A stretch of DNA of 64,000 nt from Alphaproteobacteria bacterium. GTDB lineage: Bacteria; Pseudomonadota; Alphaproteobacteria; Micavibrionales; Micavibrionaceae. Shown in pieces: positions 1-9,643 of the stretch (its first letter is position 1; every line of letters begins with the position of its first letter). Where the stretch lies: the NCBI GenBank assembly GCA_018608245.1, contig JABAZY010000052.1, positions 3,624 through 67,623 of the forward strand, in the 5' to 3' direction. The notes below the pieces were generated by a model. It made no database searches. It was not told the origin of the DNA and saw only the letters and a program-made list of their open reading frames with translations. The translations under genes were made by a program, and so were the position numbers.

Positions 1-484
1 GTCCTACATTTCTAGTAGATTCAGCTTCATTATAACGCGTTAATCCTTGTTTAATGGAATTTAGGGCATAGGATAACGTTGGAGACGTTTCCGCCCAAAA
101 AGCACTCTCTACTTCTAGGTCGGTGTATTGATTACGGTGGATGGCGTCTTGTATTGCGTGGGAAATACGGCAATAAGAGCCCCCACAAAATTTATTAACA
201 GTTCTGATTTCGTCGTGTTGTAATATCTTATCAGGGTGATACAAGTCAGCGATAATAGATTCAAATTGCGCTATAATATAGTTTTTTTCGCCGGATGCTA
301 TATCATCTCTTAACCCTTGAAGAAGTTCATAAGTGTGATCTACCGTTATACGTGATGTGTGTCCTGAGCCAAATGTCAGTCGCTCATTTAATTGATTTAG
401 GGTATTCGAAATTATCGTTTTTCGTGCGGTTGAGTTCGTAAAGTGGGGTTCTGCACTGGATGTTGTATTGGTGTTTTCTGACAT
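1..484 (-). CDS. Hypothetical protein, C-terminus truncated by the window edge (MSENTNTTSSAEPHFTNSTARKTIISNTLNQLNERLTFGSGHTSRITVDHTYELLQGL...)
   Basis: Minus-strand frame open from ATG at 484 to the window start. It is absent from the ORF track because it has no stop inside the window. A promoter-like TTGACA-17-TATTGT lies upstream (516-544). Confidence 0.7.
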   Translation of the reverse strand, partial: MSENTNTTSSAEPHFTNSTARKTIISNTLNQLNERLTFGSGHTSRITVDHTYELLQGLRDDIASGEKNYIIAQFESIIADLYHPDKILQHDEIRTVNKFCGGSYCRISHAIQDAIHRNQYTDLEVESAFWAETSPTLSYALNSIKQGLTRYNEAESTRNVG

Positions 485-515
485 CGACTTTTCTCTTTAT
501 TACTGCTATTAATGG

Positions 516-544
516 ACAATACAAATTTTTGAGTGTTATGTCAA
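516..544 (-). promoter_or_regulatory. Putative sigma70-type promoter (TTGACA-N17-TATTGT) for the partial gene at 1-484
   Basis: Minus strand reads TTGACATAACACTCAAAAATTTGTATTGT. Confidence 0.5.
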
Positions 545-560
545 TAAAAAGGTGTTTATA

Positions 561-1181
561 ATGAATTATTTAGTTTTAATGCGTCATGGTCAGTCAGAGT
601 GGAATTTAGCGAATAAGTTCACGGGGTTTAAGGATGTCGAGTTGACGGAATTGGGCATTGAAGAAGCGAAAGAGGGTGGTCGTCGTCTTAAAGAAGCAGG
701 TATTAAGTTTGATCAAGTATTCACCAGTACGCTGAAACGGGCAAATGAAACGGCTAAGTTAGCGTTAACTGAGGCTGGGCAGGAAGATTTGATTGATACA
801 ATGATCTACCATGATGATTTGCGTGAGCGCGATTATGGTGATTTAACGGGGCTAAACAAAGATGAAACCCGCGAAAAATATGGCGATGAACAGGTGCATA
901 TTTGGCGTCGTTCGTATGAAGTACCACCTCCAGGGGGCGAATGTCTTAAAGATGTGGTTGAAAATCGTGTGAGACCTTATTATAATGATGAAATTAAGCC
1001 GCTTGTGAAGGCTGGTAAAAACGTTTTGATGGCGGCACATGGTAATAGTTTACGCGCTATGTTGATCATTTTGGGCGTGGAAACGCCAGAGACAATCAAT
1101 GACGCGGAGATGGAAACTGGCGTACCTGTTGTGTTTGAATTAGATGAGGGTAAGATTCTAAGTCGTAAGGCGTTCAAATGA
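561..1181 (+). CDS. gpmA: 2,3-bisphosphoglycerate-dependent phosphoglycerate mutase (start likely at internal MNYLVLMRHGQSEWN)
   Basis: LMRHGQSEWN...KFTGF, RERDYGDLTGLNK and AAHGNSLRA motifs of dPGM. Confidence 0.93.
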   Translation: MNYLVLMRHGQSEWNLANKFTGFKDVELTELGIEEAKEGGRRLKEAGIKFDQVFTSTLKRANETAKLALTEAGQEDLIDTMIYHDDLRERDYGDLTGLNKDETREKYGDEQVHIWRRSYEVPPPGGECLKDVVENRVRPYYNDEIKPLVKAGKNVLMAAHGNSLRAMLIILGVETPETINDAEMETGVPVVFELDEGKILSRKAFK

Positions 1182-1185
1182 TTTA

Positions 1186-1214
1186 TTGACATAACTATTT
1201 ATTGAGCGTATAAC
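1186..1214 (+). promoter_or_regulatory. Putative promoter TTGACA-N17-TATAAC upstream of the 1320 ORF
   Basis: Sequence TTGACATAACTATTTATTGAGCGTATAAC. Confidence 0.5.
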
Positions 1215-1319
1215 AACGTCATAATTAGTGATGTAAACAGTAGGTGATGATACAGATCAAGTACGTGTAGATACTGATTTTGTCCAATCTGCACCAAAAC
1301 TAGGTTAAAAGAGAATATA

Positions 1320-1628
1320 ATGGCAAATAACGATATTGAATTGAATCCAGAAGAGCTTGCTGAATGGCAAAGTAGCCGTTCAGGTGGAACATCTACGTCT
1401 AATGCGGGCGTGGCTGGTTCTTATATCAGGGCTGCTGCCATCACTACTGTATTATTGGGTGGAGGTGCATTGGTTATGGGGCCTGATATAATTAATCATT
1501 TTTCTTCTTCTTCTTCTTCTTCTGAGGGGCGTGCAAATAATACTCACCGTTTATCACCAGAGTTAAGAAGTGACGCTACGCCATTACAGCAAGAAACACC
1601 TTATGTTCTAGAAGCGCGCCCAACATAA
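1320..1628 (+). CDS. Hypothetical protein with one predicted TM segment and a poly-Ser tract
   Basis: ORF with upstream promoter-like sequence; (TCT)7 encodes seven consecutive Ser after a hydrophobic segment. Confidence 0.6.
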   Translation: MANNDIELNPEELAEWQSSRSGGTSTSNAGVAGSYIRAAAITTVLLGGGALVMGPDIINHFSSSSSSSEGRANNTHRLSPELRSDATPLQQETPYVLEARPT

Positions 1629-1701
1629 TTTTAACGTTGACATAATTTTTATATTGTGATTATTAGGTAGTTCATTTTTAATTGATTGGAAGGTTATAAC
1701 A

Positions 1702-2067
1702 ATGGGTAATGTTTATAGTGTAGATGCATGGGAAACTGCTTTGCAACGCGGTTTGAGCGGTGGTTTTGAAGGTGTTACACGTGTGTTAGATAATGTTTTG
1801 CGTATTAGTACAAATGAACAAAATGGACAAAATTATGGCCAGGCTTTAGAGCAGGTCTTTACTAGTCCTACAGGCGTGGCTGTTCCAACAGAGGGACAAC
1901 GAGCTCTTATTGTTATGAGCGTAGCTGATTTTAAAAAACAAGGTGCGTTAAGTGCGGCAACCGTTGACGCTTTTGCAGGTATGGGTTTCACCCGACCTAG
2001 TGAAGCTGTCATTGCAGCTTGTTCAGGAAGCACTTATACAGGCCCTACGGTTAATGATCAGCCGTAA
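1702..2067 (+). CDS. Hypothetical protein
   Basis: 121-aa ORF preceded by GGAAGG SD-like sequence; followed by a terminator-like hairpin. Confidence 0.65.
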   Translation: MGNVYSVDAWETALQRGLSGGFEGVTRVLDNVLRISTNEQNGQNYGQALEQVFTSPTGVAVPTEGQRALIVMSVADFKKQGALSAATVDAFAGMGFTRPSEAVIAACSGSTYTGPTVNDQP

Positions 2068-2097
2068 GGTTGGAACCGTTTATTAAAGTAATTATAT

Positions 2098-2136
2098 AAA
2101 GCATCGGGAATAACATTTCTGATGCTTTATTCTTTT
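2098..2136 (+). terminator. Putative intrinsic terminator (AAAGCATC...GATGCTTT then T-rich)
   Basis: 8-bp inverted repeat followed by ATTCTTTT; imperfect U-tract. Confidence 0.45.
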
Positions 2137-2211
2137 CTGGATTTTGTTGCGTGTCTGGGGTAAAAACGATCCATATTAATAACAAGTAACTTAAGGTAAT
2201 CAGGATAAATA

Positions 2212-2739
2212 ATGGATATTTCTAAAATCTCGATGGGTAAAGACGCTCCAAATGAAGTCAACGTTATTGTTGAGAACTCAGTTGGTGCAGTGCCTGTAAA
2301 ATACGAAATTGATAAGGAATCCGGCGCGATTTTTGTTGATCGCTTTGTTCATACACCGATGTTTTACCCTGGTAATTATGGTTTTGTCCCTCACACATTA
2401 TCCGATGATGGTGACCCAGTTGATGTTTTAGTCGTGGGTGAGATGCCAGTTATTGCGGGCGCGGTTATCCCTGTGAACCCAATTGGTGTTCTAAAAATGG
2501 AAGATGATGGCGGTATGGATGAGAAAATCATCGCGAAGCCAACCACAAAAATGTTCCCATACCATGAAAATATTGAGAATTACACAGACCTACCTGAAAT
2601 TGTAGCGCAACGTATTGAGCATTTCTTTACACATTACAAAGACCTTGAAAAAGGAAAGTGGGTAAAAATTCTTGGTTGGGGCGATGCCGAAGAAGCTAAA
2701 AAACTATTACAAGAAGGCGTTGAACGCGCTAAGAAATAA
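2212..2739 (+). CDS. ppa: Inorganic pyrophosphatase
   Basis: [38 protein letters not shown] family I PPase signature. Confidence 0.96.
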   Translation: MDISKISMGKDAPNEVNVIVENSVGAVPVKYEIDKESGAIFVDRFVHTPMFYPGNYGFVPHTLSDDGDPVDVLVVGEMPVIAGAVIPVNPIGVLKMEDDGGMDEKIIAKPTTKMFPYHENIENYTDLPEIVAQRIEHFFTHYKDLEKGKWVKILGWGDAEEAKKLLQEGVERAKK

Positions 2740-2762
2740 CTTTTTAAAACAGGAGAAAAACT

Positions 2763-3035
2763 ATGCAGACAATAAATTATTACAGATTTTGGTTATTAAT
2801 GGTTGGTGCAGTATGCATCGCGAGTATCAGTCCCGTTATTGCGGTTCTTATTGGTTTAGGCGCTGTGGGTCTTGGGCTTGTGTTACCGATCTTTTCGAAG
2901 CAAATCATGGCGATGGGGTCGAAAATTGAAACTTCAGTGAATAAAAAAGTTGAGAAAAAAACTGAAGACAAAAAGCCTGAAACTAATAGTGGCGATAATA
3001 GAAATGAAGCTGACGACAAAACGGACGCAGCTTAA
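2763..3035 (+). CDS. Small membrane protein, hypothetical
   Basis: Two hydrophobic segments and a charged Lys/Glu tail; SD AGGAG upstream of ATG. Confidence 0.6.
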   Translation: MQTINYYRFWLLMVGAVCIASISPVIAVLIGLGAVGLGLVLPIFSKQIMAMGSKIETSVNKKVEKKTEDKKPETNSGDNRNEADDKTDAA

Positions 3036-3072
3036 TAAGATTTAAAGCTGAGTAATTAATAGGAGGGTAAGA

Positions 3073-3444
3073 ATGAGTGACTTTAAGATAGGTCAAGCTG
3101 TTGTAATTAAAGAAACAGGCGCGAAAGGTTCCGTTGTTGACTTGGAAAATGGCGCTCCTGTTGTTGATTATGATGGTGCGAGCGTTCCAGAAATGATGTG
3201 CGATGATGAACTGGTTCCTGATGTTTTATATAATGCGGGTGATACAGTTATAGTGACCTTTTCAAAGCCAGTGAATGGCGTGACCAAAACAGAAGGAACG
3301 GTTCTGGGTGTAGATGGAGAGTTTAGGACGGTTTCTTATGTGGATTCATTCGGACCAGTAGAAACGACACAAAAGGTTGGTGCCTTTAAACCAGCACCTA
3401 CATCAGCCGGTGACGGACCGAGTGTTGTCAGTGCCGTTGCTTAA
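3073..3444 (+). CDS. Hypothetical protein, possible KOW/SH3-like beta-rich repeats
   Basis: SD AGGAGGG upstream; repeated G-x-V motifs (KIGQAVVIKETGAKGSVVDL; AGDTVIVTFSKPVNGVTKTEGTVLGV). Confidence 0.6.
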   Translation: MSDFKIGQAVVIKETGAKGSVVDLENGAPVVDYDGASVPEMMCDDELVPDVLYNAGDTVIVTFSKPVNGVTKTEGTVLGVDGEFRTVSYVDSFGPVETTQKVGAFKPAPTSAGDGPSVVSAVA

Positions 3445-3455
3445 ATGCTCAAAAT

Positions 3456-3486
3456 AAAAGCCGCATCTGATGACGCGGCTTTTTTA
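3456..3486. terminator. Intrinsic terminator, probably bidirectional between convergent genes
   Basis: AAAAGCCGC-atctgatgac-GCGGCTTTTTT. Confidence 0.85.
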
Positions 3487-3510
3487 ATTCTCAATATGAA
3501 GAAAGTCTTA

Positions 3511-3780
3511 TTAACGTCTGATATTTAGGCGTTTAATAATATCTTGGTAACGTGCGTTATCTTTACCTTTAACGTAATCTAAAAGCTTACGACGAAGCGC
3601 AACCATAGCCAAAAGTCCACGACGTGAACCAAAGTCTTTTTTGTTGCCTTGCATATGTTCTGAAAGGTTGTTGATACGCTCAGTTAAAATAGCGATTTGT
3701 ACTTCTGGTGAACCAGTGTCGCCTTTTGATGTTGCATATTCTTCAATTAACGCTGTTTTGCGCTCTGCTGTAATCGACAT
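3511..3780 (-). CDS. rpsO: 30S ribosomal protein S15
   Basis: [43 protein letters not shown]... Confidence 0.96.
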   Translation of the reverse strand: MSITAERKTALIEEYATSKGDTGSPEVQIAILTERINNLSEHMQGNKKDFGSRRGLLAMVALRRKLLDYVKGKDNARYQDIIKRLNIRR

Positions 3781-3819
3781 CGTATACTCCTTTTTGTTAA
3801 AGTAACCCAACCATTTGGA

Positions 3820-4764
3820 TTACATGTTCAATACCCGAAGCGGCTTTATTTCTGCGCCATATACGGTGACTAGCGCGAGCGCTTGGCCTTCATATGTGGC
3901 TAGGATAATTGTCTGATCATCTGATTTCCAATCCAGCCCCAAAGCGGTTAAACGCTCCAAATCTGATTTAGCCATCAGGGATAATGACCTCCCATGCTTT
4001 AATGCTACCGCTTCCTGTTCCTTCAAGGCCAGAGCCGGGATGTCGTCCAGGACGGTCTGAAGGGGAAGAATTACATCTTCGAGTGCCGTGTTATCGCCCA
4101 TCTGCTCAAAAAAGTCTAGCGAAATCGCATCTTTTAGGTCGAATGGGCCAACTTTTGTGCGTTTTAGGGCGGATATATAACCAAAACAGCCCAGTTTTTG
4201 CCCCATATCACGGGCGAGCGAGCGGATGTAAGTGCCTTTACCGCAAGTGCATTTGAAGGCTGTTTCGTTCTCATCATGGCTGATTACTTCTAGATCATAG
4301 ATGTGAACGATACGGGATTTGATATCAACTGCTTGGCCTTCACGCGCAAGGTCATAGGCGCGCTCACCATCAATTTTGATGGCTGAAAATTGTGGTGGTG
4401 TCTGTTCAATACTGCCGATGAACTCAGGGATAAGCGCTTCTATTTGTTCTTGGGTTGGGCGGGTGTCTGAGGATTGAATGACGTCACCTTCGGCATCATC
4501 CGTTGTGCGTTGTTCGCCCCATGTGACGGTAAATTCATAAATTTTACTGGCGTCTTGAGCGTAATTAACTGTCTTTGTCGCTTCGCCAAGCGCTAAAGGT
4601 AATACGCCAGAGGCGAGGGGGTCTAATGTTCCACCATGGCCAATTTTATTGGCATTTAACGCGCGACGGATCTTGCCAACAGCTTGCGTTGAAGTCATGC
4701 CAACAGGTTTGTGAAAATTGATCCAGCCATCAATTTTGACGCCGTTTTTACGTGATCTGCCCAT
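3820..4764 (-). CDS. truB: tRNA pseudouridine(55) synthase
   Basis: GWINFHKPVGMTSTQAVGKIRR, GHGGTLDPLASGVLPLALGEATK. Confidence 0.95.
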   Translation of the reverse strand: MGRSRKNGVKIDGWINFHKPVGMTSTQAVGKIRRALNANKIGHGGTLDPLASGVLPLALGEATKTVNYAQDASKIYEFTVTWGEQRTTDDAEGDVIQSSDTRPTQEQIEALIPEFIGSIEQTPPQFSAIKIDGERAYDLAREGQAVDIKSRIVHIYDLEVISHDENETAFKCTCGKGTYIRSLARDMGQKLGCFGYISALKRTKVGPFDLKDAISLDFFEQMGDNTALEDVILPLQTVLDDIPALALKEQEAVALKHGRSLSLMAKSDLERLTALGLDWKSDDQTIILATYEGQALALVTVYGAEIKPLRVLNM

Positions 4765-4770
4765 CTTTGA

Positions 4771-5181
4771 TTACTCTGAGTCTTCTTCTTGGTCAGAATA
4801 TTCGATTTTTCCCAAGATGTTTTCAAGTTTTTGAACGTTTTCGTAAGACGTGTCGATTTTGAACCTGACTTTTGGCGTGAATTTCATGGTGTTTTGTGCG
4901 CCAATATCTTTTTGGAATTGTGCGGCGTTGTTGTTAAGCGCAGGGATGAATTCTTCCATGTCTTTACCACCAAGTGAAATCACGTAAGCAGTTGCTTGCT
5001 TAAGGTCAGGCGAGGGGCGTACTTCGGTCACTGTAATATCTGCGCTCGCATCAATTAAAATCTCATCACGGAAATGACCCTTTTGCAGAGTTTGAGCGAT
5101 GATGTGGCGAATTTGTTCCCCAACGCGCAATTGGCGTTGAGATGGGCCTGTTCCTGATGGTGTTTTTTGTCTGTTTTTCAT
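4771..5181 (-). CDS. rbfA: 30S ribosome-binding factor RbfA
   Basis: RQLRVGEQIRHIIAQTL...ITVTEVRPSPDLKQATAYV; position between infB and truB. Confidence 0.92.
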   Translation of the reverse strand: MKNRQKTPSGTGPSQRQLRVGEQIRHIIAQTLQKGHFRDEILIDASADITVTEVRPSPDLKQATAYVISLGGKDMEEFIPALNNNAAQFQKDIGAQNTMKFTPKVRFKIDTSYENVQKLENILGKIEYSDQEEDSE

Positions 5182-5236
5182 GATTTTATTAACTTAGTTC
5201 TGCCTTCACGGCGTATACAATAAAGGCAGTGGTAAA

Positions 5237-5374
5237 TTAATTATTAGCTGGAATAGCAGGTTTTCCGCCTGGGCCATTATATGGTTCGCCGTTGCTATCA
5301 TATCTTAATGGCTCAAAACCTTCATCTGTTTCAGCTTGTTCGGTCGTCTTAGAAAAAATAGTTTGTATGATCAT
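5237..5374 (-). CDS. Small hypothetical protein, 45 aa (MIIQTIFSKTTEQAETDEGFEPLRYDSNGEPYNGPGGKPAIPANN)
   Basis: Read by hand; below the ORF-track cutoff. Strong AGGAGT SD 5 nt upstream of ATG; fills the infB-rbfA gap. Confidence 0.55.
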   Translation of the reverse strand: MIIQTIFSKTTEQAETDEGFEPLRYDSNGEPYNGPGGKPAIPANN

Positions 5375-5410
5375 TATACACTCCTAAATTTGGTTACTAG
5401 TTAACGTAAC

Positions 5411-7858
5411 CTAATCCAAAGTTCTCGCTTCTGCAACTATTTCGAAACATTCGATAACGTCTTTTTCTTTGATGTCATCATATCCTTCGAAGGCCATACC
5501 ACATTCGACTTTTTCTTTTACTTCTTTCACTTCATCTTTGAAGCGTTTCAGTGTTTTCAGCGTACCTTCATGGATAACAACATCATCACGAAGCAGGCGA
5601 ACTTTTGCGCCACGTTTTACAACGCCTGTGGTGACCATACACCCAGCAATTTTACCGAATTTAGAGATATTAAAGACTTCACGAATTTCAGCTTGACCAA
5701 GATATTGCTCACGCATATTAGGATCAAGCATACCGCCAAGGATGGCTTTCGCATCGTCGATTAAATCATAAATGATACTATAATAATTAATGCTTAGACC
5801 TTCACGCTCGGCTTGCTCACGCGCCTGTGGGTTTGCACGTACGTTGAAACCAATTAACATCGCGTCAGACGCATTTGCCAAGGTCACATCAGATTCAGTG
5901 ATGCCACCAACGCCAGAGTGAAGGACTTGAACAGAAATTTCTTCGTTCTCTTCGGTCATTTTATTTAGTGAACCGATAATAGCTTCGACTGATCCATGAA
6001 CATCCCCTTTGATAACGACAGAGAGTGTTTTCTTCTTAGTGTCAGAAGAAAGGGCAAATAAGTTTTCGAATGTACGCCCATCATTCACGGCCGTCGCACT
6101 AATTTCACGAATTTGGTTTGCACGGAATTCAGCAATTTCACGCGCTTTGGCTTCATCATCAAGAACGTTCATGACAGAGCCAGAAGCTGGTGTTCCATTA
6201 AGGCCTAAGACCTCAACAGGTTGTCCTGGAATAGCTTCTTTGATTTGCTTGCCTTTATCATCGAAAATAGCACGTACTTTACCAAATTCAGCACCAACAA
6301 CGAATGTGTCACCAACTTTAAGCGTACCATTTTGAATAAGGATGGTAGCCACTGAGCCACGGCCTTTTTCCATTTTGGATTCAATAACCGCCCCTTGAGC
6401 ATTACGGTTAGGGTTGGCTTTCAACTCAAGAATTTCAGTTTGAAGCATGATGGCATCTTCAAGCGCATCTAGGTTTGTTTTGTTTTTAGCAGAAATTTCA
6501 ACAGCCATAACATCACCACCAACTTCTTCAGTGATCACTTCATGTTGCAGAAGGTCATTTCTAACTTTATTGGCATCGGCACCCGGAAGGTCGATTTTGT
6601 TAATGGCTACAATCATTGGAACGCCAGCTGCTTTAGCGTGGTTAATCGCTTCAACAGTTTGTGGCATGATGCTGTCAGCAGCGGAAACGACCAAGACCAC
6701 AAGGTCAGTTACATTCGCACCGCGTGCACGCATTTCGGTGAACGCTGCGTGACCTGGTGTATCCAAGAATGTAATTTTATTCTCTTTAGCGGTTTTGATT
6801 TGATAAGCACCAATATGTTGCGTAATGCCGCCAGCTTCGCCAGCAACAACGTCTGTTGAGCGCATCGCATCAAGAAGGGAGGTTTTACCATGGTCAACGT
6901 GACCCATAATTGTCACAACTGGTGGACGTGGCTCAAGATCTTTTGCGTCATCTTCGACGGTATCAATCGCCATCTCAATATCTGAAGCTGTCACACGTTT
7001 AATTTTGTGACCATATTCTTCGATAACTAACTCAGCAGTATCTGCATCAATAGATTCATTGATTGTCGCCATAACGCCAAGACCCATAAGGGTTTTAACA
7101 ATAGAGGCGCCACGTTCAGTCATACGATTAGCAAGTTCTTGGATAGTAATTGTCTCTGGAACAATAACTTCACGGAAAACTTTTGCTTTGTCTTCTTTAG
7201 GACCTTTCATCGCTAAACGAGCTTTTTCACGGGCACGTTTTTGCGCGGCCATGGACATACCACGGTCACGGTCATAATTATTATTCAGCACTTGTGTCAC
7301 AGTAATTTTACCGCCACGGCGACGATCATCAGCTGATTTTGATGGCTTGGCTGTACGTTTTAACTTGTCTTTTTCAGCTTCGGTTTCGCGGCGCGCAGGC
7401 ATTGCTGCTTGTTGCTGTGCAAATTTTTGCTGATGTTTGGCGTCAGTAGCGGACGTTGTCGCTTTTTCTTCTGATTCAATACGTTGCAATTCTTCTAATT
7501 CACGACGTCTTGCTTCATCCGAAGTTTCTTTACGCTTTGCATTTTCTTCTTTGGCAATTTCAGTTGCAGAAGGGCCACTTGATGGTGGTGGTGGTAAAGA
7601 TGATTTGCTGTCAGTATTTTTAAGTGCTTCTTCCAAAGCTTTAGCGCGTGCGCTACGTTCATTTGACGTTAGGGCAAGAGCATCAGCTTCTTTTTTGACT
7701 TCTTCTGCCGTTTTACGACGACGACGAACTTCAACCACAGTACCACCTGCAGGTTTAGGCGCACTAGCACCACCTTTAAGGCTAAGCGTTCCGCCTTTGA
7801 GCCCTAAAGTTTTCTTTGGTGCGTCTTCTTTTTTGTCGTCTGTTTTCTTTTCAGTCAT
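5411..7858 (-). CDS. infB: Translation initiation factor IF-2 (start at MTEKKTDDKK)
   Basis: PPVVTIMGHVDHGKTSLLDAMR, DTPGHAAFTEMRARGA, NKID. Confidence 0.97.
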   Translation of the reverse strand: MTEKKTDDKKEDAPKKTLGLKGGTLSLKGGASAPKPAGGTVVEVRRRRKTAEEVKKEADALALTSNERSARAKALEEALKNTDSKSSLPPPPSSGPSATEIAKEENAKRKETSDEARRRELEELQRIESEEKATTSATDAKHQQKFAQQQAAMPARRETEAEKDKLKRTAKPSKSADDRRRGGKITVTQVLNNNYDRDRGMSMAAQKRAREKARLAMKGPKEDKAKVFREVIVPETITIQELANRMTERGASIVKTLMGLGVMATINESIDADTAELVIEEYGHKIKRVTASDIEMAIDTVEDDAKDLEPRPPVVTIMGHVDHGKTSLLDAMRSTDVVAGEAGGITQHIGAYQIKTAKENKITFLDTPGHAAFTEMRARGANVTDLVVLVVSAADSIMPQTVEAINHAKAAGVPMIVAINKIDLPGADANKVRNDLLQHEVITEEVGGDVMAVEISAKNKTNLDALEDAIMLQTEILELKANPNRNAQGAVIESKMEKGRGSVATILIQNGTLKVGDTFVVGAEFGKVRAIFDDKGKQIKEAIPGQPVEVLGLNGTPASGSVMNVLDDEAKAREIAEFRANQIREISATAVNDGRTFENLFALSSDTKKKTLSVVIKGDVHGSVEAIIGSLNKMTEENEEISVQVLHSGVGGITESDVTLANASDAMLIGFNVRANPQAREQAEREGLSINYYSIIYDLIDDAKAILGGMLDPNMREQYLGQAEIREVFNISKFGKIAGCMVTTGVVKRGAKVRLLRDDVVIHEGTLKTLKRFKDEVKEVKEKVECGMAFEGYDDIKEKDVIECFEIVAEARTLD

Positions 7859-8006
7859 ACTTGCCTTCGCTTCTATATATGCTCGGGTGATATACGTAAT
7901 CACCGTAACAGGGTTATCTTTTACACTAATCTGGCTCTTATTCCAACCAGATCATGTATAAGCCCTTAGAAGCTTAGCAATTTCTGATTGGCTTTATCGT
8001 AGCCAA

Positions 8007-9596
8007 TTAAGCATTGGTTGCAGTTTCAGCAGGTGCCTGTTCACTTTCAAGGGCCGCTGCATCTCCATTATCATTTTCTGCATTTTCCTCAGCAGCGGCT
8101 GCAATCGCAGCATCTTCTTCGGCGAACCAACGCTCACGCGCTTTCATGATCAAGGCTTCAGCTTCGCTACTCTTCATAACGCCTTCACCAATAATCTCAA
8201 TTAACTCATCTGTTGCAAGGTCAGCGAAATCATCCAATGTTTTCACTTCATTTTCACCAAGCTTGATGATGATGTCTGGTGTTAGGCCATCAAATGCGAT
8301 CAAGTCATCGCTAATGCCTAGCTCAGCACCTTTTTCTTCCAACATTTTCTCTTGAGCATTCAGCCATGTCACGGCACGGTTGATTAACTCAGCTGCGATA
8401 TCTTCGTCAAAGCCTTCGATTTCTGTCATTTCCTCAACAGGAGTATCGGCAACTTCGGTCACGGTTGTGAAACCTTCTGTGATCAATAATTGAGCAATCA
8501 TGTCATCAATATCAAGGGCTGTAATAAATAGCTCTGAACGAGATTTGAATTCTTCTTGACGACGGGTTGCTTCTTCTTCGTCTGTCATGATGTCGATTTC
8601 CCAACCAACTAACATAGACGCTAAACGAACATTTTGACCACGACGACCAATCGCAAGAGATAGTTGCTCCTCTGGAACAACAACATCCATACGTTTTTTA
8701 TCCTCATCCATAACCACTTTAGAAACTTCCGCAGGGGCGAGGGCGCTGATGATCAAGCTACCAAGATCTTCAGTCCATTTGATGATGTCAATTTTCTCGC
8801 CTTGAAGCTCGTTAACAACGGCTTGAACACGTGACCCGCGCATACCAACACAGGCACCAACAGGGTCAATTGAACCTTCACGAGATTGAACAGCAATTTT
8901 CGCACGGCTACCAGGATCACGGGCAACAGCCATGATTTCGATAATACCATCGTAAATTTCTGGCACTTCTTGTGTGAATAATTTAGCCATAAATTGTGGG
9001 TGTGTACGGGACATGAAAATTTGTGGTCCACGTTGCTCTTCACGCACTTCGTAGATGTACGCACGAACACGCTCACCAGTTTTGAAATGTTCGCGTGGCA
9101 TACATTCTTCACGACGAAGTAGACCTTCGGCACGGCCAGCAATATCAATAGTCACGTTACCATATTCAACACGTTTTACGATACCGTTGATAACTTCACC
9201 GACACGGTCTTTGAATTCTAGGTAGTGACGCGCGCGCTCGGCTTCGCGTACTTTTTGAACAATAACTTGCTTTGCAGTTTGTGCGGCAATACGTCCAAAA
9301 TCTAATGGCGGTAATTCATCAATTAAAAACTCACCAAGAGCCGCATCTTTTTTGACGCGCTGAGCTTGATCAAGCGTTAGTTGTTGCACTTCGTCTTCAA
9401 CTTCTTCGACAACTTCTCGGTAACGCTTAAGGTCGATAACGCCAGTCTTACGATCTAGGTGCGCACGGATATCATGGTCATGACCGTATTTTGAACGACC
9501 AGCTTTTTGGATTGCTTCTTCCATTGCTTCGATCACAACTTCGCGATCAATATTCTTTTCTCTTGCCACAGCATCGGCTACTTGCAACAGTTCCAT
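8007..9596 (-). CDS. nusA: Transcription termination/antitermination protein NusA
   Basis: MELLQVADAVAREKNIDREVVIEAMEEAI, S1/KH domains (VGACVGMRGSRVQAVVNELQGEKIDII), C-terminal helix-hairpin-helix region. Confidence 0.97.
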   Translation of the reverse strand: MELLQVADAVAREKNIDREVVIEAMEEAIQKAGRSKYGHDHDIRAHLDRKTGVIDLKRYREVVEEVEDEVQQLTLDQAQRVKKDAALGEFLIDELPPLDFGRIAAQTAKQVIVQKVREAERARHYLEFKDRVGEVINGIVKRVEYGNVTIDIAGRAEGLLRREECMPREHFKTGERVRAYIYEVREEQRGPQIFMSRTHPQFMAKLFTQEVPEIYDGIIEIMAVARDPGSRAKIAVQSREGSIDPVGACVGMRGSRVQAVVNELQGEKIDIIKWTEDLGSLIISALAPAEVSKVVMDEDKKRMDVVVPEEQLSLAIGRRGQNVRLASMLVGWEIDIMTDEEEATRRQEEFKSRSELFITALDIDDMIAQLLITEGFTTVTEVADTPVEEMTEIEGFDEDIAAELINRAVTWLNAQEKMLEEKGAELGISDDLIAFDGLTPDIIIKLGENEVKTLDDFADLATDELIEIIGEGVMKSSEAEALIMKARERWFAEEDAAIAAAAEENAENDNGDAAALESEQAPAETATNA

Positions 9597-9643
9597 GATA
9601 TTATTCCTTCTACTTATCTAATTGCCTCAAGACGGTAAACCGT

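Noticed and set aside
7437-7961. 174-aa plus-strand ORF opposite infB
   Set aside because: Lies entirely antisense to the well-recognised IF-2 N-terminal region; composition (Ser/Ala/Phe-rich) is that of a shadow frame.
8753-9148. 131-aa minus-strand ORF inside nusA
   Set aside because: Out-of-frame reading of nusA with no independent start signals.
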